This document shows positions 1 through 7,910 of a stretch of DNA of 15,454 nt, piece after piece. The notes beneath the pieces are model-generated. The model worked only from the letters and a program-made list of their open reading frames with translations. It had not been told where the DNA came from and did no database searches. This DNA comes from Zygnema cylindricum (taxonomy: Eukaryota > Streptophyta > Zygnematophyceae > Zygnematales > Zygnemataceae). Within the stretch, counting starts at the first letter, position 1. Every line of letters begins with the position of its first letter. The translations under genes and the position numbers were made by a program. The stretch spans positions 195,472 to 210,925 of the forward strand of contig JBBHKE010002419.1 in NCBI GenBank assembly GCA_037447655.1, given 5' to 3'.

Positions 1-117
1 GTATTTTTTTATTTACACAAATACACTAATTGCCTTAATCGCAACGAGTAGATTTAAATTAAAATAGTTCAAATATTACCAGTGAAGGCATGTATTGTAG
101 TATATATATAATATGTT

Positions 118-247
118 ACACATATTGCACATATTACACATTTTACACATATTACACCTATTACATACACCAGACATATTACAAAGACTACATATATTAC
201 ACTTATTACACATATTACACATATTACATAGTTTATATATGTTACGT
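118..247. repeat. 9-bp tandem array, unit CACATATTA
   Basis: About 14 imperfect units of period 9 run from the first CACATATTG unit to CATAG. Because 9 is a multiple of 3, the array gives a spurious long open frame with LHI repeats. Confidence 0.85.
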
Positions 248-387
248 ATATTACATATGAATACAAAGGCCAAGTATCGAAACGGTAGGAAAAGTATTTT
301 CGGAACGTATGGACCGAGATTAGTGCGGGTGGTTGAAAGTGGTTCATGGGAAATTATCATCAACAATAATATGCATTGTATATATTT

Positions 388-510
388 GATACATTATACA
401 CATTATACACATTATTCACATTATATACATCAGAAACATTATACAGACCACATACATTATCCACATTATACACATTTTACACATTATACACGTTATACAC
501 ATTGTATAAT
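388..510. repeat. Second 9-bp tandem array, unit CATTATACA
   Basis: About 13 imperfect period-9 units (for example CATTATACA, CATTATTCA, CATTATCCA). It has the same period and similar composition as the array at 118-247 but a different unit, and is separated from it by a unique spacer. Confidence 0.85.
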
Positions 511-907
511 ATATATATGATGTAATGTACGGAAGTGACCATTATAAACTTGAAAAAAATAAATTTAGATGAGCAACGCTAATTCCGTTAATCATATAAA
601 CACATTATTTTTTTATGAAATAGTGTTAACCAGAAACCCAAAACTACAGTATTTAATATTACAGAGTTCTAAATTAATTCAAACCACACTACTGTTTCCT
701 CAAGTTATATTGAAAACTAATTACGATTATCAAACACTAAGATAAAAGTTTGCATTGAACCGACTGTGACTAAGATTTTTAATTTACGATGGTAAATGCA
801 GAACAACTGTTAATTCAAATTTTTGAATTCGCCCTCACTAACTTAAATCTTGACTTTAACTTTTTTCTCAAATGGAAAATATCTCTTATTTCATATTTCC
901 ATTGCTC

Positions 908-1070
908 TAAAAAAAAAATAGAGTGAAAACTCGCGCTAGCGCCCGCCCCATAAAAAAAAAGGAAACGAAGAAAGCAAATACAAAAAAAAAAAAAAATAAA
1001 AAAGAAAAAAAAAAAAAAAAAAGCAAAAACAAAAAAAAAAAAAAAAACAAAAAAAAAAAAAAAAAAAAAC
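908..1070. repeat. A-rich tract
   Basis: Runs of A are broken by single C or G (AAAAC, AAAAG). On the minus strand this is a T-tract just downstream of the exon 3 donor. Confidence 0.85.
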
Positions 1071-1099
1071 ATTTAGTGTGGTTCATGGAACTCACCTAC

Positions 1100-1215
1100 C
1101 TTAGAACAACATGCCGCTTGAAATTTTTCGGATCTCTCGGAACTCGAAGTCGTAGAAGTTCCAAAAAAAACAAGATCCGGGATAAAAAGGTCAAAATGTT
1201 TGGATAGGGGACCAA
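1100..1215 (-). CDS. Exon 3 of the alpha/beta-hydrolase gene
   Basis: From the second copy of TTGGTCCCCT (1215-1206) the minus strand reads GPLSKHFDLFIPDLVFFG and continues to ERSEKFQAACCSK. It ends AAG at 1100 with the strong donor GTAGGTGAG. FIPDLVFFG is a hallmark of the plant family and directly continues exon 2 when one repeat copy is used. No AG acceptor is visible between the T-tract near 1240 and the start of homology, which is odd for an ordinary intron. Confidence 0.75.
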
Positions 1216-4190
1216 GCGGGAAGCAAAAAACAGCCCGTTAAAAAAAAAAAAAAAAAAAAAAAGAGAGCAAATTTACCCTTCATCCCTCCCTCTTTCACTC
1301 CCCCTATCCCCCCCCTCCCCCTTCTACCCTCCCCCCTTTTTTTTGGAGTCAGTTTCTGTTAGAGCTCTTCACTAAAGGCAACCGTAATTAGTGTGGATGG
1401 ACTGAAAAAAAAGGATAAAGAGATTCCCACCATAGTCAGCTTATTCAAGTTAGTAACACTTTACCGGTGCCATTTTTTTTCCCTCTCCTCTTTTTCTTTT
1501 TTCCCAAAAGCGGCAGGATTAACCCCGAGTTATTTGTTAAGAAGAAAAACTATTCAGAATCCTCACCACATTATTTTGGAGGGGTAAGGGTAAGCTCCAT
1601 GGGAGGGGTGAGGGTAAGCTCCCCTGTCAAACTAAATATGGTTTGGGGGAGGGGTGGTGAAGGTTTACAACACAGGCTTGTCTAAAAAGAGAATGGGAAA
1701 AAGGAGAGAGAGAAGGGAAGAGACAAAAGATAAGATTGGCAGAAAAAAAAAGATGCGATGGGACGAGATTAGAAAAGACGAGACGAGGTCAATAAGACAG
1801 GATAAGACGAAGACGGGAGAAAGATCCAATGAAACGAGATGGGAAAAACGAAAAGATTTCAAAAAACCAAAAAAAAAGGAAAAAGAAAAAACTCTTTTGA
1901 ACTCTTCTTTTTTCGCATGGTTTCCATTCGGTAAAATTCAGATTTTGACTTTTTGAGTGAAGTCTATGATATATTTTTTTTAAATCATTTTTTAACTTTC
2001 TTCTTAAATACGCCAAAACATTAAATAGACAGAACAACATGGAAAAATATCACAAAACTATATCCACAAAAAGAAAAAAACACAAAAAACCCTCCTCCTT
2101 CACCATCCCTTCTTTCACCTCCGCTTTCAACACTTCCTCTCCCTCTCCCACTTCCTTCAACCCCTCCCTTCACCCCTTCTTTCACACACCCTTTCTTTCA
2201 CTTTCTCCTTTACCACCCCCTCCTTCACCATCCCTTCTTCCCAGTGGCCTCCCCCCTCCTCTCCACCTCCATCACCCCCTCCTTCAAAACAAATAAACAA
2301 ATCTTTCAAAAACAACAAAAAGTCCTTCAAAGAAAAACAAAAGCCTTCAAATAAAACAAACAGTCCTTCAAAACAAACAAAAGCAAACTTTCAAATAAAA
2401 CAAACTAAAAAGTCCTCCAAAGAAAAGCAAAAAACCCTTCACAAAATAACAAAAAAAAACCTGCCAAAAAACCAAAAAAAAAAAACCTTCAAAAAAAACC
2501 AAAAAACCCTTCAAAATAAACAGAAAACCCTTCAAATAAAACAAACAAAAAGCCTTCAAACAGAACAAAACAGCCATTCCTCCCAAATTAAAGTAAATAA
2601 ATAAAATTCTTCAAACTTTTTTTTGAAGGAGTTGAAAAGCAGGGGACCAATCCTGACCTGCTTATCCCATTGGACGAGAGCACGGGCACCGAATCCATGG
2701 AGGAGGAGGAGAGAGAGACGCCCATTTTTTCCAATAACTTTGGGAGCCCAACAGTGGAGGGTAGTTTGGGGGTCCACTTGAACCTACACGGATGACAGGA
2801 TGATGGAGGGAAGATGAGAGGGGGGAGATGAGAACAGAAGGAATGGGAAGATGACGAAATGCGGATGGAATCCGTTAAAGGATGGAATGGAGTCGGATGG
2901 TATCGGAAGGGGGAGAAGAGGAGAGGAAAGCAAATAAGGGAGAATGAAAGGCAGGAGAAAAAAGGGGAGAAGGCGAGGGAACAGGGGAGAAGGGGGAGGG
3001 GAGGAGGAGGCGGAGGTGGAACCGCTGTTTTTTGTATTGGACGAGAACATATTTTTGACATTCTCTAATGGTACAAGTTTGACAATTTCTAGAATTGCAA
3101 GAAAAAAATATTCCCAAATCATACAGAGTTGACATATTTTGCTTCTGTTTATTTATTCTTCAATTCACCTTTACAAACTACACAAAATAAATAAAAAAAC
3201 CTTTATGAAGGATTGAAAAAAAAAAAAAAAAATGAAATCTTTCACCGGCTACCAAAATCAGAAATTTTGTTTACATTATTTCAGAATATTTAGTCTAAAA
3301 GAAGGTTCAAGATTGTCTTACAGACAGATTTGACACGAAAAAACAAAAAAAAAAAAAAAAAAAAAATGTGAATTGAAGAGATAATTTTGAATAAAAAATG
3401 AAAGGTTCAAAATATAAAAAGCTTTCCAATTACTATTATAAAAGGAAAAATCAAAACGATCTCTCTTTTTTCCTCCCAACTAGTGTCAAAGTATGTAAGT
3501 TTGTTTTGAATTTCAAACCGCCGAATCTTGTGAAGCTACGATTTAAAACTCTTCATTTTTATTACTTGGTAAGAAGCAATAAATATATTTATGAGTGCAA
3601 ATAACAAGTTGTTCAAAAAAAAGCTAGGAAAACAAAGACGAGTACAGGTACACATAGTCAAATACAAAAAAAAAAACACAAATATAAGTACAGATACAAA
3701 GAAATATAAGTACAATACAGATAAAAGTACAAAAACAAGTACAGGTCCAAATCGTCCAACAGAAGCATAAGCACAAATAGGAGTACAAGAACAAACAAAA
3801 GTACAAAAACACATAAACAAATTATAAATATAAGTGCAAGTCCAAATAGTCAAACAAAAGTGTAAGACAAATTCAAATACAAATACAAGTAGAACTAGAA
3901 GTTCAAGTTCAAATAAAAGTACAATTACAAATAATTAAATACTAATACAAGCACAAAAAGAAGAACAATTTCAAACAGAAGTACAAGAACAGGTAATTCT
4001 TAGCAAAAATTCTCCTTTTCTCGAGTTCTTGAGGTTGTCATATTGAGAAACCATTCGAGTTCTTCCTTTCTTAAATTTATACAACAAACTAACAAAGAGA
4101 GGATTAAAAAAAACTAACCTGAATTGACTTTAAACCGTAAAAGCCATAGAGCCATTGAAGATAACCTTCGTAAACTGCAAAAAAACTCAT
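1100..4190 (-). CDS. Alpha/beta-hydrolase superfamily gene, 5' part (three exons, continues off left edge)
   Basis: The coding parts 4190-4119, 2783-2641 and 1215-1100 read in one frame. They give, in order, a hydrophobic N-terminal segment (AVYEGYLQWLYGFYGLKS), a strand leading to the oxyanion-hole motif LLLLHGFG at about residues 49-56, QWDKQVR at about residues 63-69, then FIPDLVFFG and ERSEKFQAACCSK. This order (HGFG, QW-x-x-Q, PDLVFFG, FQA) is what I know from plant alpha/beta-hydrolases of about 300 residues. The nucleophile elbow (G-x-S-x-G) and the Asp and His of the triad should lie in later exons. I do not see them in 1-1099, so they are presumably off the edge. Substrate is unknown; the family includes esterases and lipases. 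The exon 2/3 junction is broken by a 1.4-kb segment with a 10-bp flanking duplication, so the allele may be a pseudogene or may use non-canonical splicing. The family call is firm; function is not. Confidence 0.8.
1300..1336 (-). other. C-run block with G-quadruplex potential on the minus strand
   Basis: Five C-runs of three to eight bases are separated by loops of one to five bases (tat, t, ttcta, t). The minus strand, the sense strand of the gene, could form a G-quadruplex. Confidence 0.55.
1578..1625. repeat. 24-bp tandem duplication
   Basis: Two adjacent copies of a unit beginning GGAGGGGTAAGGGTAAGCTC differ at a few bases. They sit in otherwise featureless DNA (1341-1690). Confidence 0.75.
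1684..1890. repeat. Purine-rich tract with degenerate GACGAGA-type repeats
   Basis: Almost all A and G on the plus strand, with recurring GAGACGAGAC, AAGACGA and GATGGGA words. Long frames here are artefacts of composition. Confidence 0.75.
2086..2290. repeat. Pyrimidine-rich tract with CCTTCACC/CCCTTC repeats
   Basis: Interspersed CCTCCTTCACCATCCCTTC-like words are repeated several times, with nearly no G. Confidence 0.8.
2291..2580. repeat. CCTTCAAA-(A/C)n repeat array
   Basis: About 13 irregular units begin CCTTCAAA or TCCTTCAAA, followed by A-rich spacers such as TAAAACAAACAAAA. The leading CCTTCA word is shared with the tract at 2086-2290, suggesting one array that changed composition. 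Confidence 0.8.
2641..2783 (-). CDS. Exon 2 of the alpha/beta-hydrolase gene
   Basis: The exon opens GTTCAAGTGG right after the acceptor TAG. It encodes VQVDPQTTLHCW, a lysine-rich turn, LLLLHGFG (oxyanion-hole region) and QWDKQVRIGP. The family match is clear up to 2641. Beyond that, towards lower coordinates, the frame stays open but reads F/K-rich residues that do not fit the family, so the true exon ends at or near the 10-bp repeat TTGGTCCCCT (2650-2641). A longer overlapping frame across 2588-3061 is a shadow of the TC-rich intron. Confidence 0.75.
2784..3030 (+). repeat. Purine-rich tract with G-quadruplex motif at 2977-3001
   Basis: G and A dominate the plus strand. At 2977-3001 four G-runs (3, 4, 5 and 4 G) are separated by loops of 4, 4 and 1 bases. 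On the gene strand this is the polypyrimidine part of intron 1. Confidence 0.65.
3640..3995. repeat. Degenerate AAGTACA/AAATACA repeat array
   Basis: Words of about 6 bp (AAGTAC, AAATAC, AAGAAC) are repeated for some 350 bp. Longer similar blocks such as TACAAAAACA...GTCCAAAT recur about 100 bp apart. Confidence 0.8.
4119..4190 (-). CDS. Exon 1 of the alpha/beta-hydrolase gene
   Basis: The chosen ATG is at 4190-4188, in the context AAGACAATGAG with A at -3. It encodes 24 residues beginning MSFFAVYEGYLQWLYGF and ending KSIQ. The exon ends CAG at 4119, followed by the donor GTTAGT. It joins in phase 0 to exon 2, which opens VQVDPQTTLHCW, and this matches the usual N-terminal layout of the plant family. 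Upstream, a T-rich tract ending TTTTTCAG lies just before 4206, so 4206-4191 is probably 5' UTR after a leader intron. Confidence 0.72.
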
Positions 4191-4206
4191 TGTCTTCAGA
4201 TTCTTC

Positions 4207-4306
4207 CTGAAAAAAAAATAGGTTTTATGTTTTTTCTTGCTAGTTTCTAGACTTGAAACGTCAAATAACGCATAATCTCATTCAGCTATGCCATACAAGG
4301 ACAAAC
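4207..4306 (-). other. Possible 5'-UTR intron
   Basis: On the minus strand CACAG|GTTTGT at 4307/4306 could be a donor, and the T-run ending in CAG at 4207 is a good acceptor. This gives a 100-bp leader intron, a common length in plants. Coding potential is absent. Only splice-site appearance supports it. Confidence 0.35.
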
Positions 4307-4359
4307 CTGTGAAAAAATACAAAAGAATGTAATAAAAAAAGTTGTAAATTAATGAACTA

Positions 4360-4860
4360 CACCGCGAATCGTAATTAGAGTAATGAAAATATTAGAGTAC
4401 AAAAACTAAAAAAAACAATTAGAGTAGTTAACGCTAATTTATGTGATAGAGCTGTTTCAACTATGAAGTTTACTCTAATTTATTTAAGTACTCTAATTTG
4501 GCCCGCTAATATCCTCTACTGTAAATAAGGTATTCGTACAGAATTTGGCAAAACGTACAGTTTATCGTCACTATGACGTTTGCACTACGCCGTTTGTTAA
4601 AACGCAGTTACATGATAACGACCTGTATTAAATCATTATTTGTACTTTTTTACTTAATAAAGTACAATTTTGCACGGTCGGAGGTCGTCCGTACTCCACA
4701 CTATTTAAAATTAACCTATATTAGAATTGAAAACGCTAATTAAACTTTTCCTTAAATAGAATAATGAAAAAAATAGAATCATTTACTCTATTTCATGTGA
4801 TAGAGTCGAAATTTCGAGCGACCGAATTAGAGTAATTTACTCTAATTACGATTCGCGGTG
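4360..4860 (+). mobile_element. TA-flanked miniature element, copy 1 (501 bp)
   Basis: The left end CACCGCGAATCGTAATTAG is repeated exactly and inverted at the right end (24 bp perfect). TA lies on both sides (4358-4359, 4861-4862). A TA duplication is known for Tc1/mariner-type transposition; the family here is unassigned. No transposase frame is present, so it is non-autonomous. A near full-length inverted copy lies at 8619-9117. The element sits about 170 bp upstream of the hydrolase start codon. Confidence 0.88.
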
Positions 4861-4862
4861 TA

Positions 4863-5405
4863 CACCGTCAATCGCTATTAGAGTAAAGAAATAAATAGCG
4901 TAAAAAAAAAATTGGTGTTATTAACACTAATCGGGAATTGTTTTTTTTGAAAAAAAAAATATATACTAATTAATCCCTAACTGTAATTTGGGTTGAGGGT
5001 AATATAGGCAAAAGTACAAATTCTGACAATTCGTACACTGTCGCATACTTTAACTCTAATTAATTCCTAACTCTAATTTCGGTTTTTTAGGGTGAAGGCA
5101 ATACGCGACAAATAAATGTACACTAAAACCGGTACAAGTATGATTTTTTTTAATTCACAGGGCAGTTTTTCGTGTGTTAGCAGATATTTTATTAAAATAT
5201 CCGTACTTGTATAACTAAAAAGTACTTTTTTTATACGCACCGACACGTTCCGTATTCCACACTAATAAAAAAATACATAAATTAATTGTTCTTCTCGTAA
5301 TTAGCGTACAGGAAAAATTAGTATCATCTACCCTATTTTAGGTAAAACCCTCAAAATTTAGGGGTGCTGAATTAGTGTTCAACACGCTAAATACGATCGA
5401 CGGTG
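4863..5405 (+). mobile_element. TA-flanked miniature element, copy 2 (543 bp)
   Basis: It begins CACCGTCAATCGCTATTAG and ends with a diverged inverted copy (17 of the first 22 bases match). Flanking TA is at 4861-4862 and 5406-5407. The first ~130 bp match the element at 5716. It abuts copy 1 with a single shared TA. There is no coding capacity. Confidence 0.85.
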
Positions 5406-5407
5406 TA

Positions 5408-5715
5408 GCTCTTTTTCTCTACTGTAAATCTGCAGAAATCCCCTAGCAGTACGATTTCGTACTAAAGCGGCTGACCGGTTCTGTACGGAAACCGAAAGTA
5501 GTAAAGTTGCAGTAGGATTACTGCACTTGTCATAGACTATTGGAAAGCATAGATGTCCCGTGCGCATAACACGCACGGATTAAACTAACGATTACTACGT
5601 AAAGTGCGCATCAAAAGATTTCGGAATTTTTAAAATTCGTACCTTATTTTTACTTTGAAATTTCAAAAATTTTAAATATTCAATACATAAAAAAAATGAA
5701 AAGTTCAACGAACTA
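5408..5715. other. Unique spacer; nothing recognised
   Basis: About 300 bp between two elements. The only structure seen is a short hairpin (CCGTGCG...CGCACGG, about 5558-5577). A 65-residue minus frame has no recognisable features. Confidence 0.5.
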
Positions 5716-6488
5716 CACCGTCAATCGCTATTAGAGTAAAGGAATAAATAGCGTAAAAAAAAAAATAGTGTTATTAACACTAATCGGGATTTTTTTTTTT
5801 TTTTTTAAATATATATATATATACTAATTCATCCCTAACTGTAATTTGGGTTGTCCTGAATAAAAAATACCAGCCCTTTCAATATCTACAGTAATATGTG
5901 TATTCGTACAAAATCTGACAATTCGTACGTCGTCGCGCTGTTCAGACGGTCGACGAACGAACATATGAGAACGTGACTTTTGTCGACGAGTTTGCATCTC
6001 TTTCTTCCAGTGCACATTCACATGTGTGCACAATAATGTTAAGTGTCTTATTATGCCTTTGTAATTCAAAAAGTACCATTTCGTACCGAAATATAGTGTC
6101 CGTACTTCACACTATTTCCATCGCAGTGTACTTACATTATTAACGCTACACCGTGAATCGTTATTCGCGTAAAGGTTTCTTTAGCATGTAGGAACAATTA
6201 CCGTTATTTACGTTAATTGAGAATTTGGAAATTTTCAACGAATTCGTTTATTCTAATTAGGAATTAGGGTTTTTTTTTATAGTGTGCATAATTCTATTTG
6301 AGAATTTGCAAAAAAAAAAAGGTACCTTAAATAGCGTCCATTACGCCAATACCGATTCACGGTGTAATTGAAAAAATAACCTAATTAGAATAATGGAAAA
6401 AATAGAATTATGGATTGTATTTCAGGTTTTTTTTTTTGAAAAAAGGGCACCGAATTGGTGTTATATACTCTAATAGCGATTGACGGTG
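5716..6488 (+). mobile_element. TA-flanked miniature element, copy 3 (773 bp including a nested insert)
   Basis: Terminal inverted repeats starting CACCGTCAATCGCTATTAG are identical over 23 bp. TA is at 5714-5715 and 6489-6490. It belongs to the same subfamily as 4863-5405. Removing the nested element and one TA leaves 555 bp, close to the 543 bp of copy 2. Confidence 0.88.
6149..6364 (+). mobile_element. Nested TA-flanked miniature element (216 bp)
   Basis: Ends CACCGTGAATCG and its inverse match at 22 of 24 bases. TA is at 6147-6148 and 6365-6366. The interrupted word AACGC-TA-ATT is intact in the related copy 1 (about 4731-4741), which acts as an empty site. Confidence 0.85.
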
Positions 6489-6490
6489 TA

Positions 6491-7044
6491 GTGCTCCAAA
6501 ATAGGCAACAATTCGAGTAAAGTTATTGAGTAGAAACTCGTGAATTCTTGCTTCACAAGTGAATCAAAGTGTCTGCTATGTTGAGAGTATGTTGCCATAA
6601 CTGATTATTTGTGATTTTATTAGAATCAGTATATTCCAGCGAAAATATAGGGTTCTAACAGATTTCCAGAGTACTAATTTGAACTCGTCTTGCTTGCTGA
6701 ACGTAAGTTTCTACGATCCTACACCAGGAACGAAGGATTGGTTATCTCGGCACAAACATTGAAATACGTACCTTGCAAATGCACTTTGGGAGCAACGTTT
6801 CTTCAGTAATAACATGAAGTCTATGTTGCTGTAGTTGCTGGTGGTGATAGTTGCCAGAAATTTTTGTGCGTTTTTCAGATTAGTACAAATATTTGAAGTT
6901 TTCACTTAGAGATAGTTCCAAACAATTTGCGAAATATTACATCTAGACTGTCTTATCAAATGACGCTGCAGAACAAATACACGCGTACTAAAAGAAAGAA
7001 GCCACGATGGTTGGCGGGAAACACCTTACCGAGATTTACGCGTG
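6491..7044. other. Unique spacer; no confident gene
   Basis: Short open stretches with splice-like borders occur on both strands (plus 6624-6702; minus ending at the donor-like GTACGT near 6770). None matches a family I recognise. It may be unrelated host DNA between element clusters. Confidence 0.4.
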
Positions 7045-7263
7045 TTAGGCCATGTCCCCATGAGTAAGGGTGAAGTTCCATTAGAAGAAAAGTGAGGTTG
7101 TTTACAGAATTTCGGACCTCTCCGTACTACGCCGTACCTCTTATTATATTTCTATCCGGAAAACAACATTACAGAGAATCTTGCCAATATTCTCCAACAG
7201 TCTGGGAGTTAACAATGACCGTTGGATATTATTTCGCGAAGCATTCGCTTCGAAAGTTTTTCT

Positions 7264-7303
7264 GTAATTGGTGATGTACCTCGCGAGGTACATCACCAAT
7301 TAC
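7264..7303. repeat. 40-bp perfect palindrome
   Basis: Two 20-base arms (GTAATTGGTGATGTACCTCG and its exact complement) meet with no spacer at CG|CG. Imperfect T/A arms extend it on both sides. It lies off-centre inside the element at 7068-7797. Confidence 0.95.
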
Positions 7304-7441
7304 AAAAAAAATTGAGCCGCGACACGTTGGATAATGAGCATACGTGTCAAGATGGAAACCAACGGAAATAAAAAAATTACGGAAACGACATACGGATTCA
7401 AGAATCCAACAAAAAATACAAACGAAATCTTGTAACACACT

Positions 7442-7505
7442 TTCGTCACGTTGTTTCTATTAGCGCCCATTCGTCACACTATTTCAGGCAAAGATCATTC
7501 GTCAC
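7442..7505 (+). repeat. Three TTCGTCAC words, period 28
   Basis: Copies start at 7442, 7470 and 7498. Flanking bases are only partly alike, so this could be a protein-binding array or a degenerate tandem repeat. Confidence 0.6.
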
Positions 7506-7910
7506 GCGAAAAAACAAGAACCCTTTAAAAATGAGTTGGTATCTGACAAGGCGTTTGCAAAAAGTACAAAAGTTGTGTTGAACGATGACCCGGTACGCAC
7601 GTACATGGTACGCAATTTTTTTTTTTTTGTCGGTGAGAAAATCATTGACGATTTTCAGTATCAGATCTATACATACGTGGTGCCACTATTTTGCTAACAC
7701 GTGGATTACAGACTCTGCGCAATGGAACTTCGTTCAAAGTGTAGCATCCTGTAATGTTGGTCGTACGATTACAGAATGTCGTAATGGAACTTCACCCTAA
7801 TGGATTTTTTCTTTCGTTTTCTTCAAATATTTAGTGTCGTACTGTCTATGTTATAGCCGTACGAAGAAAGTGGAAAAAGGTGAAAGTACAATTTGCCATT
7901 GTAAAACTTA

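Larger units (their letters stand above)
1..1099 (-). other. Downstream intron of the hydrolase gene, partial; no other gene seen
   Basis: It begins with the donor GTAGGTGAG (1099-1091, minus strand) and reaches the left edge. It contains the two 9-bp arrays and the A-rich tract described separately. The unique parts (263-365, 521-906) were read for the expected catalytic-serine exon without success. It is assigned to an intron only because the gene's remaining exons are missing. Confidence 0.45.
1216..2640. other. 1,425-bp segment splitting the hydrolase exon, flanked by a 10-bp direct repeat
   Basis: AGGGGACCAA occurs at 1206-1215 and again at 2641-2650. Everything between is foreign to the reading frame and almost entirely low complexity: a poly-A run (about 1240-1262), C-rich tract, purine tract, pyrimidine tract and CCTTCAAA repeats. 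The ends (GCGGGAAGC... and ...GTTGAAAAGC) show no convincing terminal inverted repeat. A 10-bp duplication fits several element classes, such as Mutator-like, or a repair-mediated insertion. An intron with non-canonical borders is the alternative. Confidence 0.6.
2784..4118 (-). other. Intron 1 of the alpha/beta-hydrolase gene (1,335 bp)
   Basis: It starts GTTAGT and ends in a pyrimidine-rich stretch closing with CCGTGTAG. It joins two exons in phase 0. It holds a purine-rich tract (2784-3010 on the plus strand), A-runs near 3220 and 3350, and the AAGTACA-type repeat at 3640-3995. I see no other gene in it. The open stretch at 3484-3568 on the plus strand is probably chance. Confidence 0.65.
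7068..7797 (+). mobile_element. PIF/Harbinger-like miniature element, distinct family (730 bp)
   Basis: The ends GGGTGAAGTTCCATTA are identical and inverted, flanked by TAA (7065-7067, 7798-7800). A 3-bp TWA duplication is the PIF/Harbinger signature. The interior has a 40-bp perfect palindrome, and three TTCGTCAC words at an exact 28-bp spacing. I recognise no protein. Confidence 0.85.

Noticed and set aside
113-520. 135-codon plus-strand open frame with LHI and HYT repeats
   Set aside because: It is produced by the two period-9 arrays. There is no codon signature or domain, and it lies opposite the presumed intron.
2588-3061. 157-codon minus-strand frame rich in P, S and L
   Set aside because: It overlaps exon 2 in the wrong frame and is otherwise translated TC-rich intron. 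The correct frame shows HGFG and QWDKQ.
3484-3568. Exon-like open stretch on the plus strand with a good polypyrimidine-AG and a TTG|GTAAGA donor
   Set aside because: It lies inside intron 1 of the opposite-strand gene and gives no recognisable protein; open stretches of this size arise by chance.
6624-6905. Exon-like stretches on both strands (plus 6624-6702, minus ending at GTACGT)
   Set aside because: Opposite-strand candidates adjoin each other, continuation frames hit stops at once, and no family is recognised.
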